Assembly (NCBI RefSeq): GCF_024124905.1
Contig: NZ_JAMXST010000007.1
Location: 1-64,000 of the forward strand
Origin: Cellulosimicrobium cellulans
Lineage (GTDB): Bacteria > Actinomycetota > Actinomycetes > Actinomycetales > Cellulomonadaceae
Length of the DNA: 64,000 nucleotides
Direction: 5' to 3'
Under the pieces are notes generated by a model. It saw only the letters and a program-made list of their open reading frames with translations, ran no database searches and had not been told where the DNA came from. The first letter of the stretch is position 1. Every line of letters starts with the position of its first letter. Below are positions 18,582 to 27,965 of the stretch, piece by piece. The translations under genes and the position numbers were made by a program.

Positions 18582-19440
18582 GCAGCGGCGCGACCTCCCG
18601 CCCGAGGAAGCGGACGAACCCCTCCACGTCCGGCTCGTCCGCGGTCGGCTGGACCGCGACGGCCGTCGCGCCCGCGTCCGCCAGGGCCAGGACGGCTGCG
18701 GCGATCGTCGCGGCGTCGCCGCCCGCGCCGATGCCCTGACCCGCCTCCTTCCCCCACAGCGGCACCTCGCGGTCGACGCGCTCCTGCGCGCCGGGACCGG
18801 TCGCCGCGATGAGCGTCGCGTGGACGTCGAAGCCGTCGACGGCTCCGCCCGCGCGTGCCGCGTCCGTCGCGACGCGCACGTCGTCCGGGGTGAGCGCGTT
18901 CGCGAGGATCAGTCCGTCGCCCAGCTCTCCTGCCAGCGCGAGCGAGCGGGGACCCACGCCCCCGAGCCACAGGGGGACGGGCTGCGTGGGAGGCCAGTCG
19001 AGCCGCACGTCGTCGAGCGTGACGTACCGCCCCGCCGTCGTGACCTCCTCGCCCGCGAGCAGGCTCCGCAGCGTCGTGGCGTGCTCGCGCAGCAACGTCA
19101 GCGGTGACGCGACACGGACCCCCGCCTGCCCCATCCACTCCTGCACGCCGTGGCCGACGCCCGCGACGAGCCGTCCGGGGAACATCCGGGCGAGCGTCGC
19201 GACCTCCATCGCGGTGATCGCCGTGCTGCGCAGCGGGGCCGGCATGAGCCCGATGCCGACGCGCACGTGCTCGGTCCAGGCCAGCGCGGCGGCAGCCGAC
19301 GCGAGGCCCGACTGCTTGAAGCAGTCCTCCCACACCCAGAGGTCGTCGAGGCCGGCCTCCTCCGCGGTCGTGGCGAGCCGCCGCAGGCTCTCCGGGGCGT
19401 GGGTGGGCACGAACGCGATACCGAGCCGTGGTGTCGTCAT
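18568..19440 (-). CDS. LLM class flavin-dependent oxidoreductase
   Basis: A 290-residue luciferase-like TIM-barrel flavoprotein, FMN- or F420-dependent. LGIAFVPTHAPESLRRLA at the start, GIGLMPAPLRSTAITAMEVATL, PGRLVAGVGHG and the glycine-rich PLWLGGVGPRSLALAGE are family features. ATG 19440 is taken as the start; an in-frame ATG at 19449 is possible. It is the last gene of a likely minus-strand unit with the metallo-beta-lactamase gene (gap of 42 bases). Substrate unknown. Confidence 0.85.
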   Translation of the reverse strand: MTTPRLGIAFVPTHAPESLRRLATTAEEAGLDDLWVWEDCFKQSGLASAAAALAWTEHVRVGIGLMPAPLRSTAITAMEVATLARMFPGRLVAGVGHGVQEWMGQAGVRVASPLTLLREHATTLRSLLAGEEVTTAGRYVTLDDVRLDWPPTQPVPLWLGGVGPRSLALAGELGDGLILANALTPDDVRVATDAARAGGAVDGFDVHATLIAATGPGAQERVDREVPLWGKEAGQGIGAGGDAATIAAAVLALADAGATAVAVQPTADEPDVEGFVRFLGREVAPLLSAR

Positions 19441-19482
19441 GCCCGTCATCGTGCCGGACGCCACCGACACCCGGCCGTCCGC

Positions 19483-20490
19483 TCAGCCGTCGTCGCGGCG
19501 AGCGCGTGACCTGCCGCGGGCGGACCGTCGTGCGAGCGCGTCGGCCCGCGCCAGGAAGGCGAGCTGCGCCGCGACGGACTGGCGTGCCGCGGCGAGGACG
19601 GACGGGTCGACGTCGGCGTAGACGCGCGCGACGACCCGCTCCACGGCGTCGTCCGCACCCGCGGTCAGGCCGAGCGCGGCGAGCGTCGCCCGGACCTGGG
19701 ACAGGCGTTCGAGCCGGTGCGCGCGGTACGCACGCACCCGTTCCGCGAGGTCGTCGACGACCGGCCCGTGGCCGGGGAGCCCCGTCGTCCGGCCCGGCCC
19801 CGCGGCGGCGACGGCCTCGATCGCGTCGAGGCTCGCGAGGTAGGCGCCGAGCGAGCCGTCGGGTGCGGCGATCACCGTCGTGCCGGTCCCGAGCACGGTG
19901 TCCCCGGTGAGGACCGTCGTGCCCGACGGCGGCCCCGCGTCGCCGGCGGCGGTGTCACCCGACCGGGTGCCGCCGGGCGGCACGTCGCCGAGGGTCGCGT
20001 CGCCGAGATGCTGGTCGGCGGGTGCCTCGCCGTCCGGGCGTGCGCCGCCCCTGGCGAGGTCGCCGGGCGTGGTGAGCGGACCGTCGTCGGGCAGGACGAG
20101 GCAGACCGAGTCGGCGGTGTGGCCCGGGGTGGCGCGCACGACGACGCGCAGCCCGGCGGCCTCGATGACCTCGCCGTCGCGCAGGGGCGAGCCACCGTGG
20201 CAGTGCGCCGGGTCCGCGGCGCGCACCGGCGCCGCGGTCCGCTCCCGCAGCCCGGGAGCCCCGGCCGTGTGGTCGGCGTGGCGGTGCGTGACGAGCACGA
20301 GCTCGACCGGCCCGGCCGCCGCCAGCGCGTCGAGGTGCACCGCGTCGTCGGGCCCCGGGTCCACGACGACGCACGTCGCCGACCCGGGCGCGCGCAGCAC
20401 GTACGAGCACGTGCCGTCGAGCGTCATCGGGCCCGGGTTGTCGGCGCGCAGCACCGCGGCGAGCCGGGTCACGGGCGTGGGCGCGGTCAT
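19483..20490 (-). CDS. MBL-fold metallohydrolase (LACTB2/glyoxalase II-like)
   Basis: A 335-residue metallo-beta-lactamase-fold protein. VTHRHADHTAG carries the HxHxDH zinc motif; TPGHTADS and GHGPVVDD supply further ligands; a C-terminal winged-helix-like part follows as in LACTB2 proteins. Between the core strands there is an unusual insert of about 45 residues (encoded near 19920-20045) rich in G, D, T and P (GDATLGDVPPGGTRSGD). It lies 11 bases after the DUF protein stop, so both are likely one operon. The substrate may be a thioester or RNA; not decidable. Confidence 0.85.
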   Translation of the reverse strand: MTAPTPVTRLAAVLRADNPGPMTLDGTCSYVLRAPGSATCVVVDPGPDDAVHLDALAAAGPVELVLVTHRHADHTAGAPGLRERTAAPVRAADPAHCHGGSPLRDGEVIEAAGLRVVVRATPGHTADSVCLVLPDDGPLTTPGDLARGGARPDGEAPADQHLGDATLGDVPPGGTRSGDTAAGDAGPPSGTTVLTGDTVLGTGTTVIAAPDGSLGAYLASLDAIEAVAAAGPGRTTGLPGHGPVVDDLAERVRAYRAHRLERLSQVRATLAALGLTAGADDAVERVVARVYADVDPSVLAAARQSVAAQLAFLARADALARRSARGRSRARRDDG

Positions 20491-20501
20491 CTCGGGCCGC
20501 C

Positions 20502-20990
20502 TCAGGCGCGGTGCCGCAGGACCGACGGGCGCCCCTCGTCGTCCCACTGGGAGAAGCGCGCGTCGATGAGGGGGCCGACGAGGTCGTACGTCTCCCACGT
20601 GTCCGGCACGCGGTACACGTCCTCGGGCTCGCCGTCGCCGGGGCTCACCGCGTCGACGTAGTCCTCCAGGTAGAGGCCGCCGTCGTCCTCGTCCTCCTCG
20701 TCGCCGGCGTAGTACGCGCTCGCGAAGGCCGCGCCGACGGCGTCGAGGTCCTCGTCGACGAGCCTGCCGTCGCACACGTCGAGCACGAACGCGCCGGGCG
20801 TCGTCCTCCGGTCGCGCAGCGCGGCGAGCTCGTCCGCGGCGTCGTCGGCGAGCTCCTCGGAGACGTGCCCGCCGAGCACCGCCCACGCGAGGAACATGCC
20901 GATGTGCGTCGCGCCCGCCTCGGGGCCGGCCTCCGGCGGGTACCCCTCGCCGTCGGAGTGCCAGGCCGCGTCGTCGTACTTCGTCGTCAT
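20502..20990 (-). CDS. Conserved hypothetical acidic protein (DUF7832-like)
   Basis: A 162-residue acidic soluble protein. KYDDAAWHSDGEGYP, EAGATHIGMFLAWAVLGGHV and YAGDEEDEDDGG-type acidic patch resemble a conserved family of unknown function that I believe is DUF7832. TAGCGT on the minus strand (20997-21002) ends six bases before the ATG, consistent with a leaderless mRNA. It heads the operon with the MBL-fold gene. Confidence 0.75.
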   Translation of the reverse strand: MTTKYDDAAWHSDGEGYPPEAGPEAGATHIGMFLAWAVLGGHVSEELADDAADELAALRDRRTTPGAFVLDVCDGRLVDEDLDAVGAAFASAYYAGDEEDEDDGGLYLEDYVDAVSPGDGEPEDVYRVPDTWETYDLVGPLIDARFSQWDDEGRPSVLRHRA

Positions 20991-21016
20991 GCGGTGACGC
21001 TACAGCCTCCCGCCGA

Positions 21017-21067
21017 CCACGACATGAGGGTCGATATCCCGCGGATCACGAGCCTCATGTCGTGTTC
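21017..21067. repeat. Palindromic element, family A copy 2 (after LLM gene)
   Basis: Arms 21017-21033 (CCACGACATGAGGGTCG) and 21050-21066 (CGAGCCTCATGTCGTGT) pair with two mismatches around a loop. It lies downstream of the minus-strand LLM gene at 21131 and upstream of the DUF gene promoter, so it can terminate the former. Confidence 0.8.
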
Positions 21068-21130
21068 GACGGCGTGCCAGGTCGTGTTCGGCAGCGAGGC
21101 GGGTGGATGGCCCGACGGGCGGTCGGCGGG

Positions 21131-22195
21131 TCAGGCCGCGAAGTGGCCGGCGAGGGCGGCCGCGAGGAGCTCGAGCGTGCGGGTGCGGCCCGGGGTGGAG
21201 TCGAGCGGCTCGTCGGCGCGCGACGCCGCGACCGGCACGATCATCACCTCGTCGACGCCGTGGCGCTCGGCGAGCCGACGGACCTCGGCCGCGGCGTCGT
21301 CGGGCGTCCCGACGGCCCAGCGGCGCAGGCTGTCCTCGACCATCTGCCCGGCCGCGCCGTCGAGGGGCGCCGCCAGAGCCTCCTCCACGGTCTCCAGCGC
21401 GGTGAGCGGCTGACCGGTGCGCAGCCGCGACATCATGCGCGCCTGCGGGAGCGCGCGGGCGCGTGCCTCGTCCTCCGTCTCCGCCACGACGGCGTTGAGC
21501 GTGAGGAACGTGCGCGGCTCGGGGAACGCCTCGCTCGGGCGGTAGCCCTCGCGGTAGAGCGCGAGGATCTCGTCGACGCCCTGCCCGGAGAAGTGGTTGG
21601 CGAACACGTAGGGCAGCCCGAGCTCGGCCGCGAGGCGCGCGGAGTAGTCGCTCGACCCGAGCAGCCAGACGGTCGGTGCGCCGTCGGCGGCGGGGGTCGC
21701 GTGCACGTCGTACACCTGGCCGCTCGTGAGGCGCAGGGTCGCGCCCTGCGGGCTCATGAGCGCGAGGATGTCGGTCACGTGCTGGGGGAACCGGTCGACG
21801 TCGGCCGTCGGGCCGGTGATGCGCAGGAGCTGCGTGACGACGGGGTCGGAGCCCGGCGCGCGGCCGATGCCGAGGTCGACCCGGCCGGGGGCGATCGCCT
21901 CGAGCGCCGCGAACTGCTCCGCGACGACGAGCGGCGCGTGGTTGGGGAGCATGACCCCACCCGAGCCGACCCGGATGCGGTCGGTGACCGACGCCGCCGC
22001 GGCGATCATGACGGGCGGCGTCGACGCCGCGACCGCGGGCATGTTGTGGTGCTCGGCGAACCAGTAGCGCTCGTACCCGAGCCGGTCCGCGAGGCGGACC
22101 AGGTCGAGCGACGCCCGCACCGCCTGGGTGCTGGACTGGCCCGAGCGGACGGGCACGAGGTCGAGGACGGACAGGCGGGGGGTCTGGGTGCTCAC
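21131..22195 (-). CDS. LLM class flavin-dependent oxidoreductase (MsnO8-like)
   Basis: A 354-residue luciferase-like monooxygenase. LSVLDLVPVRSGQSS at the start, RYWFAEHHNMP, GSGGVMLPNHAPLVVAEQF and GRVDLGIGRAPGSDP are characteristic of the LLM proteins often called MsnO8 or YwcH-like. The GTG 22195 is the first start ahead of conserved sequence; no good ribosome site is visible. The substrate is unknown. A family A palindrome follows the stop. Confidence 0.87.
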   Translation of the reverse strand: MSTQTPRLSVLDLVPVRSGQSSTQAVRASLDLVRLADRLGYERYWFAEHHNMPAVAASTPPVMIAAAASVTDRIRVGSGGVMLPNHAPLVVAEQFAALEAIAPGRVDLGIGRAPGSDPVVTQLLRITGPTADVDRFPQHVTDILALMSPQGATLRLTSGQVYDVHATPAADGAPTVWLLGSSDYSARLAAELGLPYVFANHFSGQGVDEILALYREGYRPSEAFPEPRTFLTLNAVVAETEDEARARALPQARMMSRLRTGQPLTALETVEEALAAPLDGAAGQMVEDSLRRWAVGTPDDAAAEVRRLAERHGVDEVMIVPVAASRADEPLDSTPGRTRTLELLAAALAGHFAA

Positions 22196-22267
22196 CCTGG
22201 TGCCAACCGGCGACCCCCAAGCCTCATTCCCCGTGAGTGCCGCGGCACGTCTGCCAGGATGGTCGCC

Positions 22268-22390
22268 ATGGACGTCCCCTCGATGATCATGGGCGCCGCG
22301 ATCGCGTCCGTCGTCTGGATCGTGCTCGTGCCGTGGGGCCGGCTGAAGGAGCTGCGCGAGCGGGATCAGGCGGAGCGCGCGGAGGACTGA
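22268..22390 (+). CDS. Very small membrane protein (40 aa)
   Basis: A 40-residue protein with one hydrophobic helix (IMGAAIASVVWIVLVPWG) and a charged tail (KELRERDQAERAED). CAGGAT (22255-22260) ends seven bases before the ATG, the leaderless pattern seen elsewhere in this window. The last 25 bases overlap the convergent recD gene. It is similar in form to other small actinobacterial membrane proteins; function unknown. Real coding is likely but not certain. Confidence 0.55.
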   Translation: MDVPSMIMGAAIASVVWIVLVPWGRLKELRERDQAERAED

Positions 22391-24381
22391 CCGCCCGGAA
22401 GCGGCGTCCGCAGCCCGCTCGCCCGGTGGACCGGGCTCGTGACCGCCGTGCGGACCGCGTCCTCGGAGCCGACGACACGCACGAACGACTGCGCGCGCGT
22501 CACCGCCGTGTAGAGCAGCTCGCGCGTGAGCAGCGGCGACGTCGCGGGCGGCAGCACGAGCGTCACGCGCTCGAACTGGCTGCCCTGCGCGCGGTGGACC
22601 GTCATGGCGTGCACGGTCTCCACCGGCGGGAGGCGGTGCGTCCGCACGCGCAGCGGCGCACGCGGGTCGCCGAACACGGCGACGACGCCGACGCCCCCGG
22701 GCTCGGCGACGAGCACGCCGGTGTCGCCGTTGTAGAGACCCACCTCGGCGTCGTTCGTCGTGACCAGCAGCGGTCGGCCCGCGACCCACGGGGAGTCGGT
22801 CGCGTAGTGGCCCGTGGCCTCCTCGACCCAGGCCTCGACCTGCGCCGCCCACCGGCCCCGACCGGCGGGGCCGCGCCGGTGCGCGACCATGACGCGGTGC
22901 CGGGCGAGGGCGTCGAGCGCGGCCCGCGCGTCACCCGCCCGAGCCGCCTCGACGAGCAGCGTGCCCGCGGCCACGGCGTCCGCGCGGACGGTGGCCAGCA
23001 CGGCCTCGTCGGGCACGTCGTCGGGGGTCTCGAGGAACTGGACGGTCCCGTGGCCCGCGCGCAGGAGCGCGAGCGTCGCCTCCGCGTCCCCGGCCCGGAT
23101 CGCCGCCGCGAGCGGCAGGATCTCGGAGTCGCGGTCCTGGCGGTGGACGGTGCGCAGCCGCACGACGCCGTTGCCCAGGACCGCGCGGTCGTCCACCTCG
23201 CCGACGGCGGGCGGCGGGGAGCCGGCGAGCGCGACGTCGGCCGTCGCGACCACGACGCCCGCCGTCGCGGGCGGCGCGACCGGCGCCCGGTGCACGAGGT
23301 CCCCGAGCACGGCCCCGGCCTCGACGGACGCGAGCTGGTCGGGGTCGCCGACGAGCACGAGCCGCGCGTCGGGCCGCAGCGCCTCGAGCAGCCGCGCCAT
23401 GAGCGGCAGGGCGACCATCGAGGTCTCGTCGACGACCACCACGTCGTGCGGCAGATGGTGGTGCGCGTCGTGCCGGAACCGGGTGCTGCTGCCCGGCCGG
23501 AAGCCGAGCAGGCGGTGCAGCGTCGTCGCGACGGGGGCGCCGACGCGCTCGCGGTCGGCGGCGTCCGGGAACCCGGCGACGACCTCGCGCACCGCCTCCT
23601 GCAGGCGCGCGGCCGCCTTGCCCGTGGGCGCGGCGAGCGCCACGCGCAGCGCGGCGCCGGACGTGGTGCCGGCGGACGACGAGGTCGGGAGCGCGGCGTC
23701 GTGCAGGACGGCGAGCAGGCGCGCGACCGTCGTCGTCTTGCCCGTCCCCGGACCGCCCGTGAGCACCGTGAGCCGGCGCGTCGCGGCGTGCGCGGCGGCG
23801 AGGCGCTGCCGGGTGTCGTCCGCCGCGGGAAAGAGGCGGGCGAGGGCGGCGTCGAGGCGGTCGCCGTCCACGGGCAGGTCGTCCGCGGCGAGCCGACCGT
23901 CGACGTCGTGCCGCACCGCGAGCTCGTCGCGCCAGTACCGGTCGAGGTACAGGGCGCCGCCCACCCAGCGCGCGGGACGGTCCGCCGGCCCGTCGACGCC
24001 CGCCGCGACGAGGGGGCTGCGCGCGACCGCTGACGCCCACGCGGTCCGGTCCGGCCAGGGCAGGTCCGTGGCGTCGGTGCGCGCCGCCTCCTCGTCCTCG
24101 GGCAGCTCCAGCGACCCCAGGTCGTCGAGGCGCACGCACACCGACCCGCTGCGCACCGCGCGCACGGCGAGCGCGACCGCGAGCAGCACCTGGTCGTCCT
24201 GCTCGCCCGTGAGGTGGCCGAGCCGCAGCGCGACGCGCAGGTCGGCCGCGGAGACCACGCGCGCGGCGTTGAACGCGGCGAGCCACGCGCGCACCCCGAC
24301 GGCGAGGCGCGGGTCGCCCTCGTCCACCGGAGGGGCCGGGGGCGCGGCGGGCACCGTCGCGCCGAGAGGGGCCGTGGTCAT
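22366..24381 (-). CDS. recD: Exonuclease V subunit alpha, RecD
   Basis: A 671-residue SF1 helicase, the fast 5'-3' motor of RecBCD that processes double-strand breaks. The N-terminal domain (about 1-200) precedes Walker A GGPGTGKTTT at 209-218; VVVVDETSM is Walker B; LVGDPDQLASVEAGAVLGD follows; AMTVHRAQGSQF and LYTAVTRAQ near the C-terminus are motifs V and VI. The start overlaps the recB stop (ATGA). A stretch (ATADVALAGSPPPAVGE) looks like a flexible insert. Its 3' end overlaps a small gene on the other strand. Confidence 0.95.
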   Translation of the reverse strand: MTTAPLGATVPAAPPAPPVDEGDPRLAVGVRAWLAAFNAARVVSAADLRVALRLGHLTGEQDDQVLLAVALAVRAVRSGSVCVRLDDLGSLELPEDEEAARTDATDLPWPDRTAWASAVARSPLVAAGVDGPADRPARWVGGALYLDRYWRDELAVRHDVDGRLAADDLPVDGDRLDAALARLFPAADDTRQRLAAAHAATRRLTVLTGGPGTGKTTTVARLLAVLHDAALPTSSSAGTTSGAALRVALAAPTGKAAARLQEAVREVVAGFPDAADRERVGAPVATTLHRLLGFRPGSSTRFRHDAHHHLPHDVVVVDETSMVALPLMARLLEALRPDARLVLVGDPDQLASVEAGAVLGDLVHRAPVAPPATAGVVVATADVALAGSPPPAVGEVDDRAVLGNGVVRLRTVHRQDRDSEILPLAAAIRAGDAEATLALLRAGHGTVQFLETPDDVPDEAVLATVRADAVAAGTLLVEAARAGDARAALDALARHRVMVAHRRGPAGRGRWAAQVEAWVEEATGHYATDSPWVAGRPLLVTTNDAEVGLYNGDTGVLVAEPGGVGVVAVFGDPRAPLRVRTHRLPPVETVHAMTVHRAQGSQFERVTLVLPPATSPLLTRELLYTAVTRAQSFVRVVGSEDAVRTAVTSPVHRASGLRTPLPGGQSSARSA

Positions 24382-27300
24382 GCGCGACCTCCGTCGAGCA
24401 GGGCGGACAGGGCGACGACGAGCCCCGGCGGGGGCGTCCAGGCGACGACGCCGTACGGCGCGCCGTCGGGACCGGTCGGGGTGTCGGGGCCGGCCATGCC
24501 GCGCACGAACAGGTACGCGCCGCCCGCGAGGTCGCGGTCGGGGTCGTAGTCGCGCACGCGCCAGCGCAGGTAGCGGTGCAGCGCGACGAGGTAGAGCACG
24601 AGCTGGAGGGGGTAGTGCGAGGCGAGCATCGCGTCGCGCGTCGCGTCCGGGTGGTAGTCGCCGACGGCGAGCGGCACCCCGGGCGGACCGACCCGGTTCG
24701 TCTTGTAGTCGACGACGAGGTAGCGCCGGCGGCCCGTGGTGTCGGGCCGACCGTCCGGCCCCGCGACCGGAACCCGCAGCACCGCGTCGATCGACCCCGT
24801 GAGGTACCCCCGCAGCGGGACGCCGCCGCCCGCCGCTCCGCTCGCCCCGGAGCCGTCCGCCGCCTCGTCGGCCAGCGCGGCGAGCAGGTCGGGGTAGCGG
24901 GCGAACGCGTCGTCGGCGGGCAGGTGGGCGCGCAGGACGTCGGCGAGGTCGCGCAGCGTCGAGGGCGTGACGCCCTCGGTCTCGTCCCCGCCCGCGAGCG
25001 GGAGCTCGAACTCGAGCTCGGGCAGGCGGTCGCGCGGGTCGACGTCGGCGAGCGTGAGCCCGCCCGCGATCGGTCCGAGCGGGGTGCGCAGCGACAGGCC
25101 CAGCGCCGCCGCGAGCGACACGGGCTCCACCCCGGGCACGCGGACCGTCGCCGCCTGCGCGCACCGGGCGCGGACCTCGGCATCGAGGTCGTCCGCCGCG
25201 GTGTCGACGTACTCGAGGATCTCGTGCACCAGCGTGCCGAACGCCGTGCCCCCCGGCTGCCCCTCGTAGGGCGAGGGGACGTCGGCGCCCGGACGGGTCG
25301 TGGGCGCTCCGCCCGGCACCTCGGCCGGCACAGCGCCCGTCCCGTCGTCGTCCGGCGTCTCCTCCGGCTCGTCCTGGACACCCGGGTCCTCGGGCTCGCT
25401 CTCGATCCCGCCGACCGGACCGTGGTGCGCCGCCGCGGTGAGCGCCGAGTACGACGCGCGCCGCCACTCGCGGTCGGGCAGGTGCGTCGCGGCGGCGAGG
25501 GCGAGGTCGGACCCGGCGCGGGCTCCGGGCGACCAGCGCTCGCCCTTCGGCCGGGCATCGACCTGCTCGACGACGACCGTCCCGCCCGAGCGCGCGGCGA
25601 CCGCCTCGAACGCGGACCGGACGGCGTCGTCGCGCATCGCGTCGGGGCGGGCGTGGCGGCCCGGCTCGCCGCCGAGCATCCGGTCCGCGAGCAGCAGGCG
25701 CGTGAGCGGGCCGGACCCGGTGCTGCGCTTGGTCGGCGTCCAGTGCACGACGACCTGGTGCCGGGCGCGCGTGAGGGCGACGTACAGCAGCCGCAGGTCC
25801 TCGCCCAGCTCCTCGTCGCGCCAGCGCGCCTTGGCGTCCACGAACCCGGGGGAGCCGACACCGCCCAGGTGCAGGACGCGCTGCCCGTGGTCGTCGTGGA
25901 ACGCGAACAGCTCCTGGTCGTCCGACTCGAACCGCTCCCAGCCGAACGGGACGTACACGACGCCGAACTCCAGGCCCTTCGCGGCGTGGACGGTGACGAC
26001 CTGCACGGCGGCGGCGTCGGTCTCGAGGCGCCGGGTGCGCTCGTCGGTGAAGACGGTGCCGACCTCCGCGATCCGGGCGCGCAGCCACGCCGTGAGGGCG
26101 GCCGTGCCCAGCCCGTCGGTGACGGCGGCCTCGTGGAGCGCCTGCGTGACGTGGCGCAGGTCGGTGAGGTAGCGCTCGCCGTCGACCCGGGCCATGACCC
26201 GCGCGGTCGTACCTCCCCGGGCCGCGACCTCCGCGACCGCGGCCACGCCGCGGTCCGCGAGCAGACGCGCCCAGGTCCGGACGGTGTCCCCGAGCTCGTC
26301 GTGGTCGGCGTCGCCGGCGGTCGCGAGCCGCTGCGCGTCCCAGCCGACGAAGGGGGTGAGGGCGAGCGCCGTCGCGCGGCGGTGCAGACCGGGCTGCTCC
26401 AGCGCGGCGAGCAGGGTGAGCCAGTCCTGGGCCGCCGCCGAGCCGAACACGCTCGACGGCCCCGACACGACCGCGGGCACGCCGAGCGCGACGAGCGCGG
26501 AGCGCACCGCCTCGGCCTGCGCGTTCGTCCGGGTGAGCACCGCGACGTCGCGCGGCTCCAGCGGCCGCCACCGCCCCGTGCCGGTGCCCACGCCGTCGTC
26601 GCCCGCCGCGCCGAGGGCGTCGTCGCGCACGCGGTCGCCGCCGCCGTCGGCGGTCCCCAGCCGCCCCGCGACGTCCGCCGCGACGTCCCGGGCCAGCAGG
26701 CTGCGGGCGTCCGGGGCCGACGGCGCCGACGACCCGCCGAGGCGGTAGGCACGCCGCGTGACCTGCCGCAGCCGCACCGGCGCGCCGCCGGAGAAGCGCG
26801 GCTCGGGGTGTGCCGCGTCGACCGGGCGCACGACGATGCGCGGGTCGCCGAGCGCCGTCTCGCCCAGCAGCGCGTGCAGGCCCGCGAGGAGCGGTCCGTC
26901 GCTGCGCCAGCTCGTGCTGAGCGTCGCGGTGTCCGTCGCGTCCTCGACCGCGCGCAGGTACGTCACGACGTCCGCGCCGCGGAACGCGTAGATCGCCTGC
27001 TTGGGGTCGCCGATGAGCACCAGCGTGCGGCACTCCTCGGGGTGCCCGTGGAACGCCGTCCGCAGGATCTCCCACTGCTCGGGGTCGGTGTCCTGGAACT
27101 CGTCCACCATGACGACGCGGAACCGCGACCGGACCCGTCGCGCCGCGGTCGCGCCGTGCTCGGGGTCGGTCAGCGCGCGGCGCAGCAGCACGAGCAGGTC
27201 GTCGTAGTCGAGCAGGTGCATCGCGCGCTTGCGCGCCTCCACCTCGCGACGGGCCGCGACCGCGACCTCGTACCGCGCCGCCGCCACCGACCCCTCGGCC

Positions 27301-27965
27301 GCGTCCGCCGGCGCGACCACCGCCCCGTGGTCGCTCACCGCCGCCCGGGCGACGTCGCGCACGTCGCGCGGCGAGAGGATCGGCTCCGGCTCGTCGGCGA
27401 ACCGCCGCACGTACAGGTCGTCGGTGACCTCCTCGACGAGGTCCGCGACGTCCGGCAGGAAGCTCGTCGCGAGGTCGACGTCGGCCGCCGTCCCCAGCGC
27501 GGTGAGCATCTGCTGGCAGAAGCCGTGCGTCGTGGTGATGGTCGCGGCGTCGAGCTGGGACAGCGCGACGCGCAGGCGCTCGCGGCGGCGGTCGAGCTCG
27601 TCGTCGTCGACCGCGGCGAGGAACGCGACGAGGTCGTCCCGGCTGGACGCCGGCGCGGGCCCGCGCAGCGCGCGCTCGGTCGCGACGAGGCGCTCGCGGA
27701 CGCGGTCGCGCAGCTCCGAGGTCGCGGCGCGGCCGAAGGTCACGAGCATGATCTCCGGCAGGGCGGCCACGCCCTCGGCGACGTAGCGCGTCGTGAGGGT
27801 CGCGATCGTGTGGGTCTTGCCCGTGCCGGCGCTCGCCTCGAGCACGACCGTCCCGCTCGGCAGCGCGCCGAACGGGTCGAAGCGCCGGGGTGCGCTGCTC
27901 GTCCCCGCCGTGCCCCCGTGCGCGGGGGCGCCGTCGGTCGCGGTCCGGGACGTCGCGCCGTTCAC
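24378..27965 (-). CDS. recB: Exonuclease V subunit beta, RecB
   Basis: A 1195-residue UvrD-type helicase plus nuclease. Walker A EASAGTGKTHT is at 43-53, VDEFQDTD is motif II, and VVTVHAAKGLEFGVVYVP is motif V. The C-terminal nuclease has the catalytic core YLVVDYKTNR near residue 1090. The GTG start overlaps the recC stop by four bases, and its stop overlaps the recD start, so all three subunits are translationally coupled. The first 30 residues are low complexity. Chi recognition would reside in RecC. Confidence 0.95.
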   Translation of the reverse strand: MNGATSRTATDGAPAHGGTAGTSSAPRRFDPFGALPSGTVVLEASAGTGKTHTIATLTTRYVAEGVAALPEIMLVTFGRAATSELRDRVRERLVATERALRGPAPASSRDDLVAFLAAVDDDELDRRRERLRVALSQLDAATITTTHGFCQQMLTALGTAADVDLATSFLPDVADLVEEVTDDLYVRRFADEPEPILSPRDVRDVARAAVSDHGAVVAPADAAEGSVAAARYEVAVAARREVEARKRAMHLLDYDDLLVLLRRALTDPEHGATAARRVRSRFRVVMVDEFQDTDPEQWEILRTAFHGHPEECRTLVLIGDPKQAIYAFRGADVVTYLRAVEDATDTATLSTSWRSDGPLLAGLHALLGETALGDPRIVVRPVDAAHPEPRFSGGAPVRLRQVTRRAYRLGGSSAPSAPDARSLLARDVAADVAGRLGTADGGGDRVRDDALGAAGDDGVGTGTGRWRPLEPRDVAVLTRTNAQAEAVRSALVALGVPAVVSGPSSVFGSAAAQDWLTLLAALEQPGLHRRATALALTPFVGWDAQRLATAGDADHDELGDTVRTWARLLADRGVAAVAEVAARGGTTARVMARVDGERYLTDLRHVTQALHEAAVTDGLGTAALTAWLRARIAEVGTVFTDERTRRLETDAAAVQVVTVHAAKGLEFGVVYVPFGWERFESDDQELFAFHDDHGQRVLHLGGVGSPGFVDAKARWRDEELGEDLRLLYVALTRARHQVVVHWTPTKRSTGSGPLTRLLLADRMLGGEPGRHARPDAMRDDAVRSAFEAVAARSGGTVVVEQVDARPKGERWSPGARAGSDLALAAATHLPDREWRRASYSALTAAAHHGPVGGIESEPEDPGVQDEPEETPDDDGTGAVPAEVPGGAPTTRPGADVPSPYEGQPGGTAFGTLVHEILEYVDTAADDLDAEVRARCAQAATVRVPGVEPVSLAAALGLSLRTPLGPIAGGLTLADVDPRDRLPELEFELPLAGGDETEGVTPSTLRDLADVLRAHLPADDAFARYPDLLAALADEAADGSGASGAAGGGVPLRGYLTGSIDAVLRVPVAGPDGRPDTTGRRRYLVVDYKTNRVGPPGVPLAVGDYHPDATRDAMLASHYPLQLVLYLVALHRYLRWRVRDYDPDRDLAGGAYLFVRGMAGPDTPTGPDGAPYGVVAWTPPPGLVVALSALLDGGRA

